From NCBI GenBank assembly GCA_035578175.1, contig JAQMRL010000003.1:87770469-87834468 (forward strand): a stretch of 64,000 bases of DNA. Reading direction: 5' to 3'. The notes under the pieces were generated by a model. The model searched no databases. It saw only the letters and a list, made by a program, of their open reading frames with translations, and was not told the origin of the DNA. Position 1 is the first letter of the stretch. Every line of letters starts with the position of its first letter. The position numbers and the translations under genes are program-made. This DNA comes from Catonia carolina. Lineage: Eukaryota > Arthropoda > Insecta > Hemiptera > Achilidae. This document shows, piece after piece, positions 11,358-21,119 of the stretch.

Positions 11358-11435
11358 AATTTTTATGATTATTTTTGATTATTTAAAATAATTTCTTTGA
11401 ATTCTTTAAAAATTGATATATTAAGATTGATCTTA

Positions 11436-11767
11436 CCCACCGGGTTGGTCTAGGGGTAAAGTCGTCGCCAAAATCAGCTGTTTAACTGTTGATTTTCGTA
11501 GACGAAGGTTCCTGGTTCAAATCCTATTAAAGGTAGTTACTTTTATTCGGGTTTGAGTACTAGACAGTGGTTGCCGGTGTACTTTGATGGTTGGGGTTCA
11601 GTTAACCATACTCTCTCCGGAGTGGTCGACCTGGGTCTGTACAAGACTACACCTCATTTACACATCATACACATCATCCTCATCTCATTGGGTCATGGGG
11701 TTGCTTATTGTTCTAAATAGATCAGATTGCAACGTACACTTATTAGGAATTAAAAAAAAGAAAAAAA
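11436..11767 (+). mobile_element. SINE A copy, full length with target duplication
   Basis: A 332-bp plus-strand copy flanked by 13-bp direct repeats, AAGATTGATCTTA, at 11423-11435 and 11768-11780. It begins CCCACCGGGTTGGTC. The A-box-like TTGGTCTAGGGG lies at about 11445 and the B-box-like GGTTCAAATCC at about 11514, a spacing compatible with an internal pol III promoter of tRNA type. The 3' end is an A-rich tail. It sits only ~80 bp from the Pao element but lies outside it. Confidence 0.93.
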
Positions 11768-11799
11768 AAGATTGATCTTAGATCAATGATATACTTGAG

Positions 11800-11885
11800 C
11801 ATAGACTGCTATTCTTAAACCGGGAGTCGAACCCGGGACCCCGGCGTAGGCTGGTCTCCAGTGTTCTATGATAGGCCACTTTAGT
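11800..11885 (-). ncRNA. tRNA-like sequence, probably a SINE head or tRNA relic
   Basis: The minus strand contains CCCGGGTTCGACTCCCGG, which folds as a T-arm (CCGGG stem around TTCGACT) and is a good pol III B box. Upstream TGGCCTATCATAGAACACTGG could be a decayed A-box/D-arm region. I could not close an acceptor stem, so a functional tRNA is unlikely. It may be the head of another SINE or a tRNA pseudogene. Confidence 0.35.
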
Positions 11886-12073
11886 TATCCTTTAAATACC
11901 ATGTCTAGAACAAAACACATAAATTTAAAGATATAATATTTTCTTTTGTGTTTTGCCTACCGACGCGAAAGAACCATGTCTGTAATTCCGCTGAGTACTC
12001 AGATAATTTTTAGGGAAGCAGGTTGTACAGTTTGAGGGCTAGTTGACAATTCGCTTACCCGTCCATTGAGTTT

Positions 12074-13116
12074 TTTTTTGTCATCAGTCTCTCGACTGGT
12101 TTGATGCAGTTCTCCAACCTGTTCTATCTTGCGCAAGTCGTTTCATATCGACATACCTGTAACACCCTACATCTTTTGTAATTTGCTTTATATATTCTAA
12201 TCTTTGCCTCCCTCTACAATTTACTCCCTCAATATTACCCGCCATTATTAATAGCCCAATACCTGGATGTCTTAGGATATGCCCCACTAGCTTATCCCTT
12301 CTTTTGGTAAGATGCTTCCATATACTTCTTTTTTCATCCACTCGCCTAGAACCTCTAAATTACTTATTTTGTCCACCCACCTAATCTTTAACATTTTCCT
12401 ATAACACCACATTTCAAAAGCTTCTTTCCTCTTCTTTTCTACAGCCCCTATCACTCACGTTTTACTTCCGTATAATGCTGCACTCCAAAAATAATGTTTT
12501 AAGAAATTTTTCCTAATCTGTAAATCAATGTTTGTAGTCAGTAAGCTGCTTTTCATTTCAAAGGCTTTTCTAGCTTGAGCAATTCTACTCTTGATATCAC
12601 TTGTGCTTCTACCATCCTTTGTTATTTTACTCCCTAGATAGCAGAATTCCCTAACTTCCTGTATGTTTTCGTTGCCTACTTTTAAATTTCCCATCTCTTC
12701 TAAACCACTCTTGCTGCTGCACAACACTTTCGTTTTGTTCTTATTAATTTTCATAAAGTAATCCTTTCTCAAGATCTCATCCATTCCAATTAAGGCATCC
12801 TCTAGTTCTTTCTTTGTCTCGGCTAATACTACTATATCATCGGCGAATCTCAGCTTTTTTATTGTTTCCTTGAATTCCTTGAAATCCTTGAATTTTTATT
12901 CCTGCGTCAAATTTCTCCTTCACTTCATTTATAGCCTCTTCTATATACAAGTTAAAAAGTAGTGGTGACAAAGAACAACCTTGTGGTACACCTTTTCTTA
13001 CAGCAGCCTCTTTTTCGTACCCCTCGATTATCAAAACAGCAGTTTGATTCTTATACAGACTGTAGATAACTTTCCTTTCTTTGTATTTAATTCCTAGCCT
13101 TTTCATATCCTTTTTG
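12074..13116 (-). pseudogene. LINE A: reverse transcriptase C-terminal half, 5'-truncated
   Basis: On the minus strand this encodes the late palm and C-terminus of a non-LTR reverse transcriptase in three broken frames. From 13106 down it shows RKGVPQGCSLSPLLFNLYIE. The FADDIVVL catalytic box (two Asp) is near 12830-12850. The thumb-like segment continues to 12455, and 12341-12084 gives the end with GHILRHPG and DMKRLAQDRTGW. The 3' end is a hairpin (CAGTC-GAGA-GACTG) and an A-run. It is flanked by an 11-bp duplication, CCATTGAGTTT, at 12063-12073 and 13117-13127, so the truncation arose at insertion. Stops between 12341 and 12455 and frame changes show it is dead. The clade is not assigned; no endonuclease part is present here. 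Confidence 0.9.
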
Positions 13117-13127
13117 CCATTGAGTTT

Positions 13128-13748
13128 ATCAATACCTTAATCAGTATACAATTTTTCCATATTAAAGCATTTTTTTTTACTGAATTACTATATTAGTTTA
13201 CTATAAATGTTAATAATTCAAGCCAAGAGAATCAATTGTACAACAGGATTTAAAATATTACCCACATTTCTTAGCGTGTGGGTATTAGGCCTAACAATGA
13301 TGTGGGGGAGTAAATGTTTCTAGAAATAACAACATCGGTTTATCATCAGGACCGAGTTTAAATAACGACGCCAACTTTTTAAAACAATTAAAACAGACAA
13401 CCAACCTGAAACCCGGTAACGAATATAATTCTTTTAAAACATATTATATTTGTAGACTTATATAAATTAGTAATTTCCGTTTAATGTTTTAAGTTGTTTA
13501 GTTATTTTTATAGACGACACTATATATTATTTTAAGGAGTATTGTTTGATATTTCTTTGTAACACTGAACTTGAGTACAATTTTTAATGGTGGTTTATTT
13601 TTGAAATTTAACGTTACCTAAATAACCTAAGTATAATTCTGTAACGCTCTCGCTACTAAGTTGATGGTATGGAGTTAGTACTGCAACGGTCCGAAATTTT
13701 GGACGAAAGTTCTACTGATCAAATCTCATCATTCCTTTTTTTACTTTC
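13128..13748. other. No supported gene
   Basis: AT-rich spacer between LINE A and an HLE fragment. A short inverted pair (cccaca / tgtggg) lies near 13260-13285. Nothing else is recognisable. Confidence 0.45.
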
Positions 13749-13914
13749 TCTTGTCTATATGAATGTATAGGAAGGAAAGTATTGTTTTCATGTTGATTTT
13801 TTGAAATCGAGTTTTCACCGGATCTACACGTTTTTAGACCTCCTGAACCCAAAAAAAACATGTTTTTAGCGATTGGTCTGTGTGTGTGTATATGTGTCCG
13901 TGCGCGAGCGTGCT

Positions 13915-13950
<36 letters not shown>

Positions 13951-14085
13951 CAAAGTATCTCAAGAACGAAACATTGTAAGAACTTGGAACTTGGAACTTA
14001 AGTTAGGTACCACTAGAGGACCCGACACGAACATTTTCATTATAATCGGTTTACCTGAAGTAGTAGTTTATTCGTGTCGTTTTTA
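13749..14085 (-). mobile_element. HLE fragment (one end only)
   Basis: Minus-orientation fragment of the ~0.95-kb HLE family. It begins with the terminal ACTTTCTCTTG block and the palindrome-like 'ctatatgaatgtatagg', and runs through the 'gattggtctgtgtgtg' block to about 14085, where similarity stops at a junction with unrelated sequence. Confidence 0.85.
13918..13949. repeat. (GT)n microsatellite inside HLE
   Basis: About 15 GT units. In other HLE copies the same position has CA/GA-type repeats (plus orientation at 15585-15603 and 21937-21984), so the tract expanded from a site carried by the element. Confidence 0.9.
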
Positions 14086-14153
14086 TTACCTACGCACAAG
14101 CCCAAGGCTTATGTAGGCATCATCACTCAATAATAAAAAATAAAAAAATAAAT

Positions 14154-14445
14154 CCGATCGGGTTGGTCTAGAGGTAACGTCGTCGCCACATTTTTGGACA
14201 TGAAGGTTCCTGGTTCAAATCCTAGTAAAGTTAGTTACTTGTACACAGATATGAATATTAGACAGTGGTTACCGGTGTACTGTGGTTGTGTACGGTGTAC
14301 CGGTGGTTGTGGTTCAATTAACCATACCTCTCAGGGATGGTCAGCCGGGGCCTGTACAAGACCACACGTTGTTTACATCATCCTCATCTCATTGGGTCAT
14401 GTGGTTGCTTATGTTCTGAATTGAATAGATTGGGACGTGCACAAC
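14154..14445 (+). mobile_element. SINE A copy
   Basis: Plus-strand SINE A starting at CCGATCGGGTTGGTC. It has the A-box-like TGGTCTAGAGG near 14165 and the B-box-like GGTTCAAATCC near 14210. It carries a small internal duplication around 14275-14300 ('gtgtac...gtgtac'). The 3' end meets an HLE 5' end at about 14446. Confidence 0.85.
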
Positions 14446-14572
14446 ACGACTTTCTCTTACCAATGTATAATTATAATAAAACATATTACCTATGTTTAAT
14501 CATTGGTAAACAATGTAAAATGAAAAACATAACCTAATTTTAACCATGAGTGAATGACGCTAAATGAAAATT
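14446..14572 (+). mobile_element. HLE 5' end fragment
   Basis: Contains the HLE terminal motif (here 'gactttctcttaccaatg') and the following ~115 bp up to 'gagtgaatgacgctaaatg'. It then joins directly to the body of another SINE A. Confidence 0.8.
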
Positions 14573-14790
14573 AGTTACTTTTATACGAATTTTAATACTA
14601 GATAGTGGTTACCGGTGTACTTTGATGGTTGGGGTTCAATTAACCATACTCTCTCAGGAATGGTCGGCCTGAGTCTGTACAAGACTACACCTCATTTACA
14701 CGTTATACACTTCATCCTCATCTCATTGGGTCATGGGGTTGTTTATTGTTTTGAATTGAACAGATTTCAACGTGCACACATTAGGAATAA
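14573..14790 (+). mobile_element. SINE A copy, 5'-truncated
   Basis: Starts inside SINE A at the 'agttacttttatacg' block, past both promoter boxes, and runs to the A-rich 3' end just before a complete HLE. The order SINE A - HLE start - SINE A body - HLE suggests duplication of a composite rather than four separate insertions. Confidence 0.82.
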
Positions 14791-14794
14791 AAAA

Positions 14795-15740
14795 TCTGGT
14801 GTGAAACACTCACACAACTTTCTCTTGCCAATGCAAATGATTAATAATAAACCTAACATTATTAATAAAATATTAGAAATAAACAAAAACTAACCTCAAA
14901 AACATAACCTTATTTTAATCATGAGTGAATGACGCAAAATGACAATCGAACTCAGTTTGGCTTAAAAATACGGAAAATCACGCTTTCACGCTAAACTAGG
15001 CTCTGTAGAGAAAAATGCTCTAAACAAAAGTTGTAGATCTTTTAATTTTCTATAACTTTTATTATATACACTTTTGTCGTAAAATGCATACTAAGACCGA
15101 AATGTTAAAAAAATCGATTTTTCTCACGTTTTCGTGAGAAAAAAAACAGAAAATCGCAAATTACCGCTAAACTAAGCGTTATACAAAACAATGTTTGAAA
15201 CAGAAGTTGTAGGTTTTTAAATTCTCTACAATTTTTATTATATAAGTTTTTGCGCTAAAATTTATATTAAAGCCGTAATCTTAAAAAAACAACGTTTTTA
15301 CGTGAAAACAGCCTCACCGAGAATTTCAGCAAAAATGGCGCCTACCCTATCTTGTAGAGAATAAAAAATTAAGTAAAATAGGCGATTTTAAAAAAAATCG
15401 TAGGACCAGTTTTTGAGAAAATCGCAAAAAACTGAAAAATTATACGAATAAACTACTACTTCCGGTTGACCGATTTTGATGAAAATGTTCGTGTCGCGTC
15501 CGGTAGTGGTATGTAACTTAAGTTTCAAGTTTCAAGTTCGTACGATGTTCCGTTCTTGAGATATTCTGTTCACACACTGACATACAGACACACACATACA
15601 CAGACCAATCGCTAAAAACATGTTTTTTGGGTTCAGGGGGTCTGAAAACGTATAGATCCGGTGAAAACTCGATTTCGAAAAATTGACATGAAAACAATAC
15701 TTTCCTTCCTATATATTCATATAGGCAAGAGAAAGTAAAA
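14795..15740 (+). mobile_element. HLE copy, full length
   Basis: A 946-bp copy of an unclassified non-autonomous element. It begins TCTGGTGTGAAACACTCACAC, a hairpin-forming stretch, followed by ACTTTCTCTTGCC. It ends with the hairpin 'cctatatattcatatagg' followed by 'caagagaaagt', the inverse of the start motif. Internally it has two ~190-bp direct repeats (about 14960-15150 and 15160-15320), each with 'aaagttgtag' and 'ctaaacta'. There is no transposase. The reverse strand near its 3' end holds a short frame seen in several copies, but it lacks any known motif. Confidence 0.88.
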
Positions 15741-15764
15741 AATAAAAAAATGAAAATCAATCTC

Positions 15765-16060
15765 TGTAGAATATAAAAATACAGAAATACGGAAAATCAC
15801 TAATTGTGCTGTTTGAGCTTAAGTAAGCTCTGTCAAATAAAAAATATTTTAAATAAAAGTTGTAGATTGTTTAACATTTTTATAACTTTGATTATTACAC
15901 TTTTCTTGTAACATTCTTACTAAGACCGCAATATTTAATTCTATTTTTTACCGATTTTGATGAGCAAAAAACCAAAAATTCACTAAAAATGACGATAAAC
16001 TAAGCGTTGTAGAAAAATCTTTTGAAATAAAAGTTGTAAGTTTTATAGTTTCGGATAACC
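15765..16060 (+). mobile_element. Diverged HLE internal fragment
   Basis: After the 3' end of the full HLE, about 300 bp again resemble the HLE internal repeats (two 'ataaaagttgtag' blocks near 15850 and 16025 and the 'ctaaactaagcgtt' block near 15998), but with many changes and no termini. It is probably an older copy or an internal duplication. Confidence 0.65.
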
Positions 16061-16650
16061 GGTAGTTTACTATACTGTACAGCTATACTGATTACAGATT
16101 AGCCAGGAAGTGACTTCAGTTTTCCGTCCATTTATTTTAACTGATGTATAGGCTATTGAATAAACAATCACATCAAAACATTGTTATTTTTTGTGTGCAC
16201 TGTACCTACTTATAAATTTATTTAAGGTTCTGTCAAAACTCGATCAGATGAATAGATTCAATCTTGTTTTGTGTAAAAAAAAATATTATTGTTTTAGTTT
16301 TTTTACGAATCATTTTTGTCAAGGTGATATTGCGGTTACAGTAGTCGACTTGTAACAAACTACTGTGCGACGTTGACATCGTTTTGTCCTTGTAGGACGA
16401 TTCAAATACTGAATAATCATTAAAGAAATGGATTCCTTTTTTAAAAACAGATTGGAAAGTAAAATGAGTTGTGAAAGAACCGATTTGAATTGTATGCGAC
16501 GTTTTAGAAATGATTACACACCAATACAAAATCTACAAAAAGCTATGACTTTCTCGTGAATAGCCGTTTGTAAATTGTATATGAATGATGATTTTCGTAC
16601 AAATTTTCTTTTTTTAATTCTTGTTTTAAATTACCAGCCGTGGAAAGTAG
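16061..16650. other. Mostly unassigned; one 43-codon frame
   Basis: At 16428-16559 a plus-strand ATG frame of 43 codons starts MDSFFKNRLESKMSCERTDL. It lies 28 bp after a fair splice-acceptor-like 'ttttgtccttgtag'. All three frames between that site and the ATG contain stops. I do not recognise the peptide and give it little weight. Confidence 0.3.
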
Positions 16651-16842
16651 GTGTTAAATGAATTGAACGATTTTTATACAATTTTGATGAGAATGTCAAA
16701 TTTTTGCTTGATTATGCTTAAGTGTAGGACAGAATTTTTAAGGAGAACACTTGGGAAATCCTTGGGACGAAATCATCGTTTAGTGCTGTGGGTGTATGAA
16801 GTGGTGATTAAACCCAGATTTACGGATTGTACTGAGCACTGA
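16651..16842 (+). pseudogene. Relic of a LINE pol (region before or in RNase H)
   Basis: A plus-strand frame of 63 codons ends RTLGKSLGRNHRLVLWVYEVVIKPRFTDC. The pattern 'LGKSLG...LVLWVYEVVIKPR(F)T' resembles the conserved segment after the reverse transcriptase of I/R1/Jockey-type LINEs ('lGksWGl.p...lWlY.avi.Pr.tYg'). No catalytic motif is included, and the flanks are non-coding. This is a similarity recalled by eye. A GC-rich patch without features follows at 16850-16900. Confidence 0.4.
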
Positions 16843-17085
16843 TGTGGTGACCTAATGGGTCGCCGGTGCGGGCGGCGCCTGCGAGACTTCATTGTCTACA
16901 ACGGCTTGCCTGTCTGTGATAACAATAACATTGCTTCAATAGCGGTTACTAACAAAAACAATGCTACGACTGTATGAAGGTAATCCTTTGCTTACCGGTA
17001 ATAAAGCTGTAAAGCGAGAATCGGGGCTCTTAAAGTAAAAATTACCGGCGTAGTAAAAAAAATGTTACATTAATAATAATAGTAA

Positions 17086-17416
17086 CCCACCGAGTTGGTC
17101 TAGAGGTAAAGTTGTCGCCAAAGTCAGCTGTTTATCAGCTGATTTTCGGAGACGAAGGTTCCTGGTTCAAATCCTAGTAAAGGTAGTTACTTTTATACGG
17201 ATTTGAATGCTAGACAGTGGTTACCGGTGTACTTTGATGGTTGGGGTTCAATTAACCATACTCTCTGAGGAATGGTCGACCATGGTCTGTACAAGACTAC
17301 ACCTCATTTACACGTCATACACATCATCCTCATCTCATTGGGTCATGGTGTTGGTCATTGTTCTGAATTGAACAGATTGCAACTGACACAAATTAGGGAT
17401 TACAAAAAAATAATAA
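17086..17416 (+). mobile_element. SINE A copy, full length
   Basis: Plus-strand copy starting CCCACCGAGTTGG with A-box-like TGGTCTAGAGG near 17097 and B-box-like GGTTCAAATCC near 17164. An A/AAT-rich tail ends at about 17416. Flanking 'taataataatagta' occurs on both sides and may be the target duplication, though the simple-repeat context makes its exact length uncertain. Confidence 0.9.
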
Positions 17417-17999
17417 TAATAATAATAGTAGTTCGTGAAGTTCTGGAAATAGTTTATGGAATAAATTGTTTACTGTAAGAAATTGTGTTCAGTATTAGAT
17501 GAAGTTCATTGCACAATGATAAGGATTGCAATGGATTAATTTTTTCGAAAAAGTATTCTTGAAAATCGAAACTAAAGGCTGGACGAAACGTTTCTTTTTA
17601 TTTTATTTCCTCCTACAATGTTCCAGTAAAATGGAGAAAATGTTATAAAAGTCTTGATTGACTAGATAAACTATCAGACCGCAGGTATAAAAACAATTAG
17701 CGCCGTTGTAATGAGTTAGTCAATATTTGAATTGTGAATGGAAAGTGTTGTCTTACGTAAGTCTTAAGTGTTGAATGGGTTCTGAATTACGTTATTAGTG
17801 GGTTACGTACGAGTGGTAGTAAGTGGTTGTGGACTAGTGACTTGTTTTGATTGTTTATGTAACAGTGACTTAATTTTAGTCAAGTTTACTTAAAGCTTAA
17901 GTTTTATATTAATTTAATTTAAGTAATTTAATTATATTTGTTAGTAGTCTAGGCTTAAGTTTAATAAATAATTGTTATAAGTCGATTTACATTTTGCAT
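17417..17999. other. No supported gene
   Basis: Moderately AT-rich sequence with several 'gtaagt'-like and 'aagtctta' stretches, but no open frame of interest and no similarity to the other repeats. Confidence 0.4.
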
Positions 18000-18476
18000 A
18001 ATTCACTCAGGATTAAAATTAGATTATGTATTTTTTGAGGTTAGTTTTTTGTTTATTTTTAATGTTTTATTACGAATATTAGGTTACATTGGGTTGGTCT
18101 AGAGGTAGAGTAGTCGACTCGAATAGCTGTTGTAACAGGTGATTTTCGGAGACGAAGGTTCCTGGTTCAAATCCTAGTAAAGGTAATTACTTTTATACGA
18201 ATTTGAATACTAGACAGTAGTTACGTGTGTACTTTGATGGCTGGGGTTCAATTAACCATACTCTCTCAAGAAATGGTCGGTCTTAGTCTGTACAAGGCTA
18301 CACCTCATTTAAGCGTCATACTCATCATCCTCATCTCATTGGGTAACGAGGTTGCTTATTGTTCTGAATTGAACAGATTGTAACGTACACACATTAGGGA
18401 CTTAAAAAAAAAAATTAGGTTACATTGTTCATTATTTTCATTGGCAAGAGAAAGTTGTGTGAGCGTTTAACACCAA
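18000..18476 (-). mobile_element. HLE 5' end, split by a SINE A insertion
   Basis: Minus-orientation start of HLE. The internal part is at 18000-18090 ('cactcaggattaaaat...gttagttttttg') and the terminus is at 18427-18476 ('attggcaagagaaagttgtgtgag'). A SINE A with 13-bp target duplication sits between them, so this HLE predates that insertion. The 3' part of the element is missing. Confidence 0.87.
18091..18413 (+). mobile_element. SINE A copy with 13-bp target duplication
   Basis: A 323-bp copy starting GGGTTGGTCTAGAGG and ending in a run of A. It is flanked by ATTAGGTTACATT at 18078-18090 and 18414-18426. Removing it leaves continuous HLE sequence, which proves both the boundaries of SINE A and its retrotransposed nature. 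Confidence 0.96.
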
Positions 18477-19047
18477 ATTTTTATTTTTGTTGTGGATTAG
18501 GCCTACACAACACATTTAGAATTCACTGAGGATTATGGCCCGGAAAAATAAGGACGATGTTCCGTGTAACGTGATGATGTCCATCTACTCGAATGATTTC
18601 ATTAAAGAAGAAGAATTTTTCTGGACATTTTGAAAGATTAATTATTTCTTTAGTGTTTAAAGAGGTTTTTAGTTGATAAAGTGCTTCAATAAAACTCCTA
18701 ATGGGTAATTAATCTGATGCTTGCATTGTTCTTTGCTTATTTGGATTACTATATAATTGTTTTTTTTTGCTTCCCCTATAAAATAAATCTTTATCAAAGG
18801 GCTAAAATGACCAGAAGAAAGAAAAATGGTGGTATGTAATTTAATGGTGAGAGAATTTTACAACGTTGATGAGATATGATGCGGGTAGGTAAACGAGGGA
18901 TGATGAGTCGCTGGAGAAACTGGTTGAAAATCTATACTATCTTTTTTTGGGCAGTCAAGTGGCGAACAATTTCCTTGTTCGCTACTATATAAACTAGAGA
19001 TGAAATTTGAAACACGTACTAACCTCATGTAGTCCATTACAAAAAAA
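18477..19047. other. Unassigned, with a 32-codon frame
   Basis: At 18535-18633 a plus-strand ATG frame reads MARKNKDDVPCNVMMSIYSN... to a TGA, 32 codons. It has no recognised motif and no clear splice sites, so I do not call it a gene. The rest is AT-rich. Confidence 0.3.
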
Positions 19048-19947
19048 TCTGGTATGAAAGACTCACACGACTTTCTCTTACCAATGCAAGAATGAAACAA
19101 AAATTAATCTCAAAAAAACATTACCTCATTTTGATCTTGAGTGAATGTTGCAAAATGAAAACCAACCTCAGTTTGGCTTACTAATACGAAAAATCACTCT
19201 TTCACGCTAAACTAGGCTCTGTAGAGGAAAATGTCTGCATTAAAATTGTAGATCTTTTAATTTTTGATAAATTTTATTATATAGACTACACTTTTGTCGT
19301 AAAATCCGTGCTAAGGTCGAAATCTTTAAAAATTCATTTTTTACATGTTTTCATAAAAACCAGAACAGAAAATCACAAATTACCGCTAAACTAAGCGTTA
19401 TACAAAAAAATGTTTGAAATAAAAATTGTAGGATTTTAAATTCTCTGCATTTTTTATTATATAAATTTTTGCGCTAAAATGCATATCCAAGGCTGAAATC
19501 TTAAAAACACAGTTTTTTTTCTACGAGAGAACAGCCTCCCCCAAGAATTTCAGCTGACATGGCGCCTACCCTTTCTTGTTGAACATACAAATTTAGTAAA
19601 CGAGACGATTTAAAAAAACAATCGGAGGACCCGGTTTTGAGAAAATCGCCAAAAAGTGAAAAATTACACGAATAAACTACTACTTCCGGTTGACCGATTT
19701 TGATGAAAATGTTCGTGTCGGGTCCGGTAGTGGTGTCTAACTTAAGTTTCAAGTTCGTACGATGTTTCATTCTTGAGATATTCTGTTCACACACAGACAG
19801 ACCAATCGCTAAAAACATGTTATTTGGGTTCAGGGGGTCTGAAAACCCTCCATACACCGGTGTATATCCGATGAAATCTCGATTTCGAAAAACCGTCTTG
19901 AAAACAATTCTTTCCTTCATATATATTCATATAGGCAAGAGAAAGTC
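19048..19947 (+). mobile_element. HLE copy, full length
   Basis: A 900-bp copy from TCTGGTATGAAAGACTCACAC to 'ataggcaagagaaagt'. It has both hairpins, both terminal motifs and the two internal direct repeats. The reverse strand carries the recurring short frame (SVCEQNISRMKHRTNLKLKL) seen in other copies. A plus-strand frame over the same bases is a shadow. Confidence 0.9.
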
Positions 19948-20074
19948 AAAATAATTCATCAATCTAGAATTTATCATAAGTTATGATCGTAGAAAGATTG
20001 TAAATATAATACGAGTATATCTAACGGAAAACAGGAAAAGAAGTAAAACATAATTTTATTTTTTAATTGTTTTA

Positions 20075-20187
20075 TTCCTAATATGTGTACGTTGCAATCT
20101 GTTCAATTTAGAACAATAAGCAACCCCATGACCCAATGAGATGAGGATGATGTGTATGACGTGTATATGAGGTGTAGTCTTGTACAG
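20075..20187 (-). mobile_element. SINE A fragment (3' part)
   Basis: Minus-strand 3' third of SINE A, from the tail ('attcctaatatgtgtacg' on plus) to the 'gtagtcttgtacag' block, where it is cut off. The cut removes both promoter boxes. Confidence 0.85.
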
Positions 20188-20765
20188 AAAAAAAATAACT
20201 TTAAAAAAAACCATAAAAATAACACAATAGGACTAACTTGTGCAGTGCTTTTGTTTTCTATTTTTTTCAATACTTAGGAAAATGCTACAAATAAAATTAA
20301 TATACAATTTTGTTCTGGAAATTTCGCTTTACAAAGATAGCAAAATAAAACAAAAATTCACAAAACAATTTTTCGCTGAAAGAAAGCTAACCTCCCCCTC
20401 TTAACTAAATCTGGATAATTCGGTAAATTAACCGGGTAGTTTCGTTACGTACTTGGTACGCCGCTTGTATCAGGTAGTACTCGCTCCATCCATCATTTGT
20501 ACAAATAAACCTTCGGACTGATGACATAAACAAAAATATAAATATGGGTAGGCCTACATTCAAGAGTTCTAAGAACTATTATTACTGCTACAGACATTAG
20601 AATATTTAATGTTCACTATTGAGGTAGTAAAGATCCGTTAGACAAGATGTACGTACTTATTGTTCTTCTGATGAATATCATTTGTATTTATATAGGGAAC
20701 TGGTTGACTGTCTAACAAAGACAACGAAGGTTCGTTTAACCCTTAATAGGTCTTTGGTAAGTATA
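20188..20765. other. No supported gene
   Basis: AT-rich sequence without recognisable repeats, up to a pogo-like terminal sequence that starts at 20766. Confidence 0.4.
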
Positions 20766-20862
20766 CAGTGGAGCGTCAGTTATCCGAACTAATTGGGACC
20801 AGAGCGGTTCTGATAATCAAATACGCTAAATACAGTATTTTGATACTTTTACTGCAACAATG

Positions 20863-21047
20863 CCGGCCGCATTGGCGCAGTTGGTAACGTGCTCGCCTCT
20901 CATCATGCGGTCTTGGGTTCGAATCCCATTCAGGCACGGCATATTTTCATACGTTACAAAAAATCATTTCATCCTTCACCGTCTGCATTAGCAGTAATTT
21001 GCAGAACAGTCGGACGTTAAACAAAAAAAAAAAAAACAAAAAAAAAA
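20863..21047 (+). mobile_element. SINE C copy, full length with target duplication
   Basis: A 185-bp tRNA-headed SINE. The A box (TGGCGCAGTTGG) lies at about 20875 and a perfect B box (GGTTCGAATCC) at about 20917. A ~100-bp body ends 'cagtcggacgttaaac' plus an A-rich tail. It is flanked by TACTGCAACAATG at 20850-20862 and 21048-21060 (13 bp). The head keeps near-consensus promoter boxes, so the copy could be transcribed by pol III. Confidence 0.95.
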
Positions 21048-21119
21048 TACTGCAACAATGCAATATATCCTAAATGTTTAACAGGTTAATAGAGGCTAAC
21101 TCATATGATTTAAAAAAAA

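Noticed and set aside
13880..14116. 78-codon frame starting in a (GT)n repeat, with alternating Val/Cys
   Set aside because: Translation of a microsatellite followed by the HLE body; not a protein.
19700..19954. 84-codon frame opposite the recurring HLE short frame
   Set aside because: Lies within an HLE copy on the other strand of a short frame; neither has a known domain, and copies elsewhere break both.
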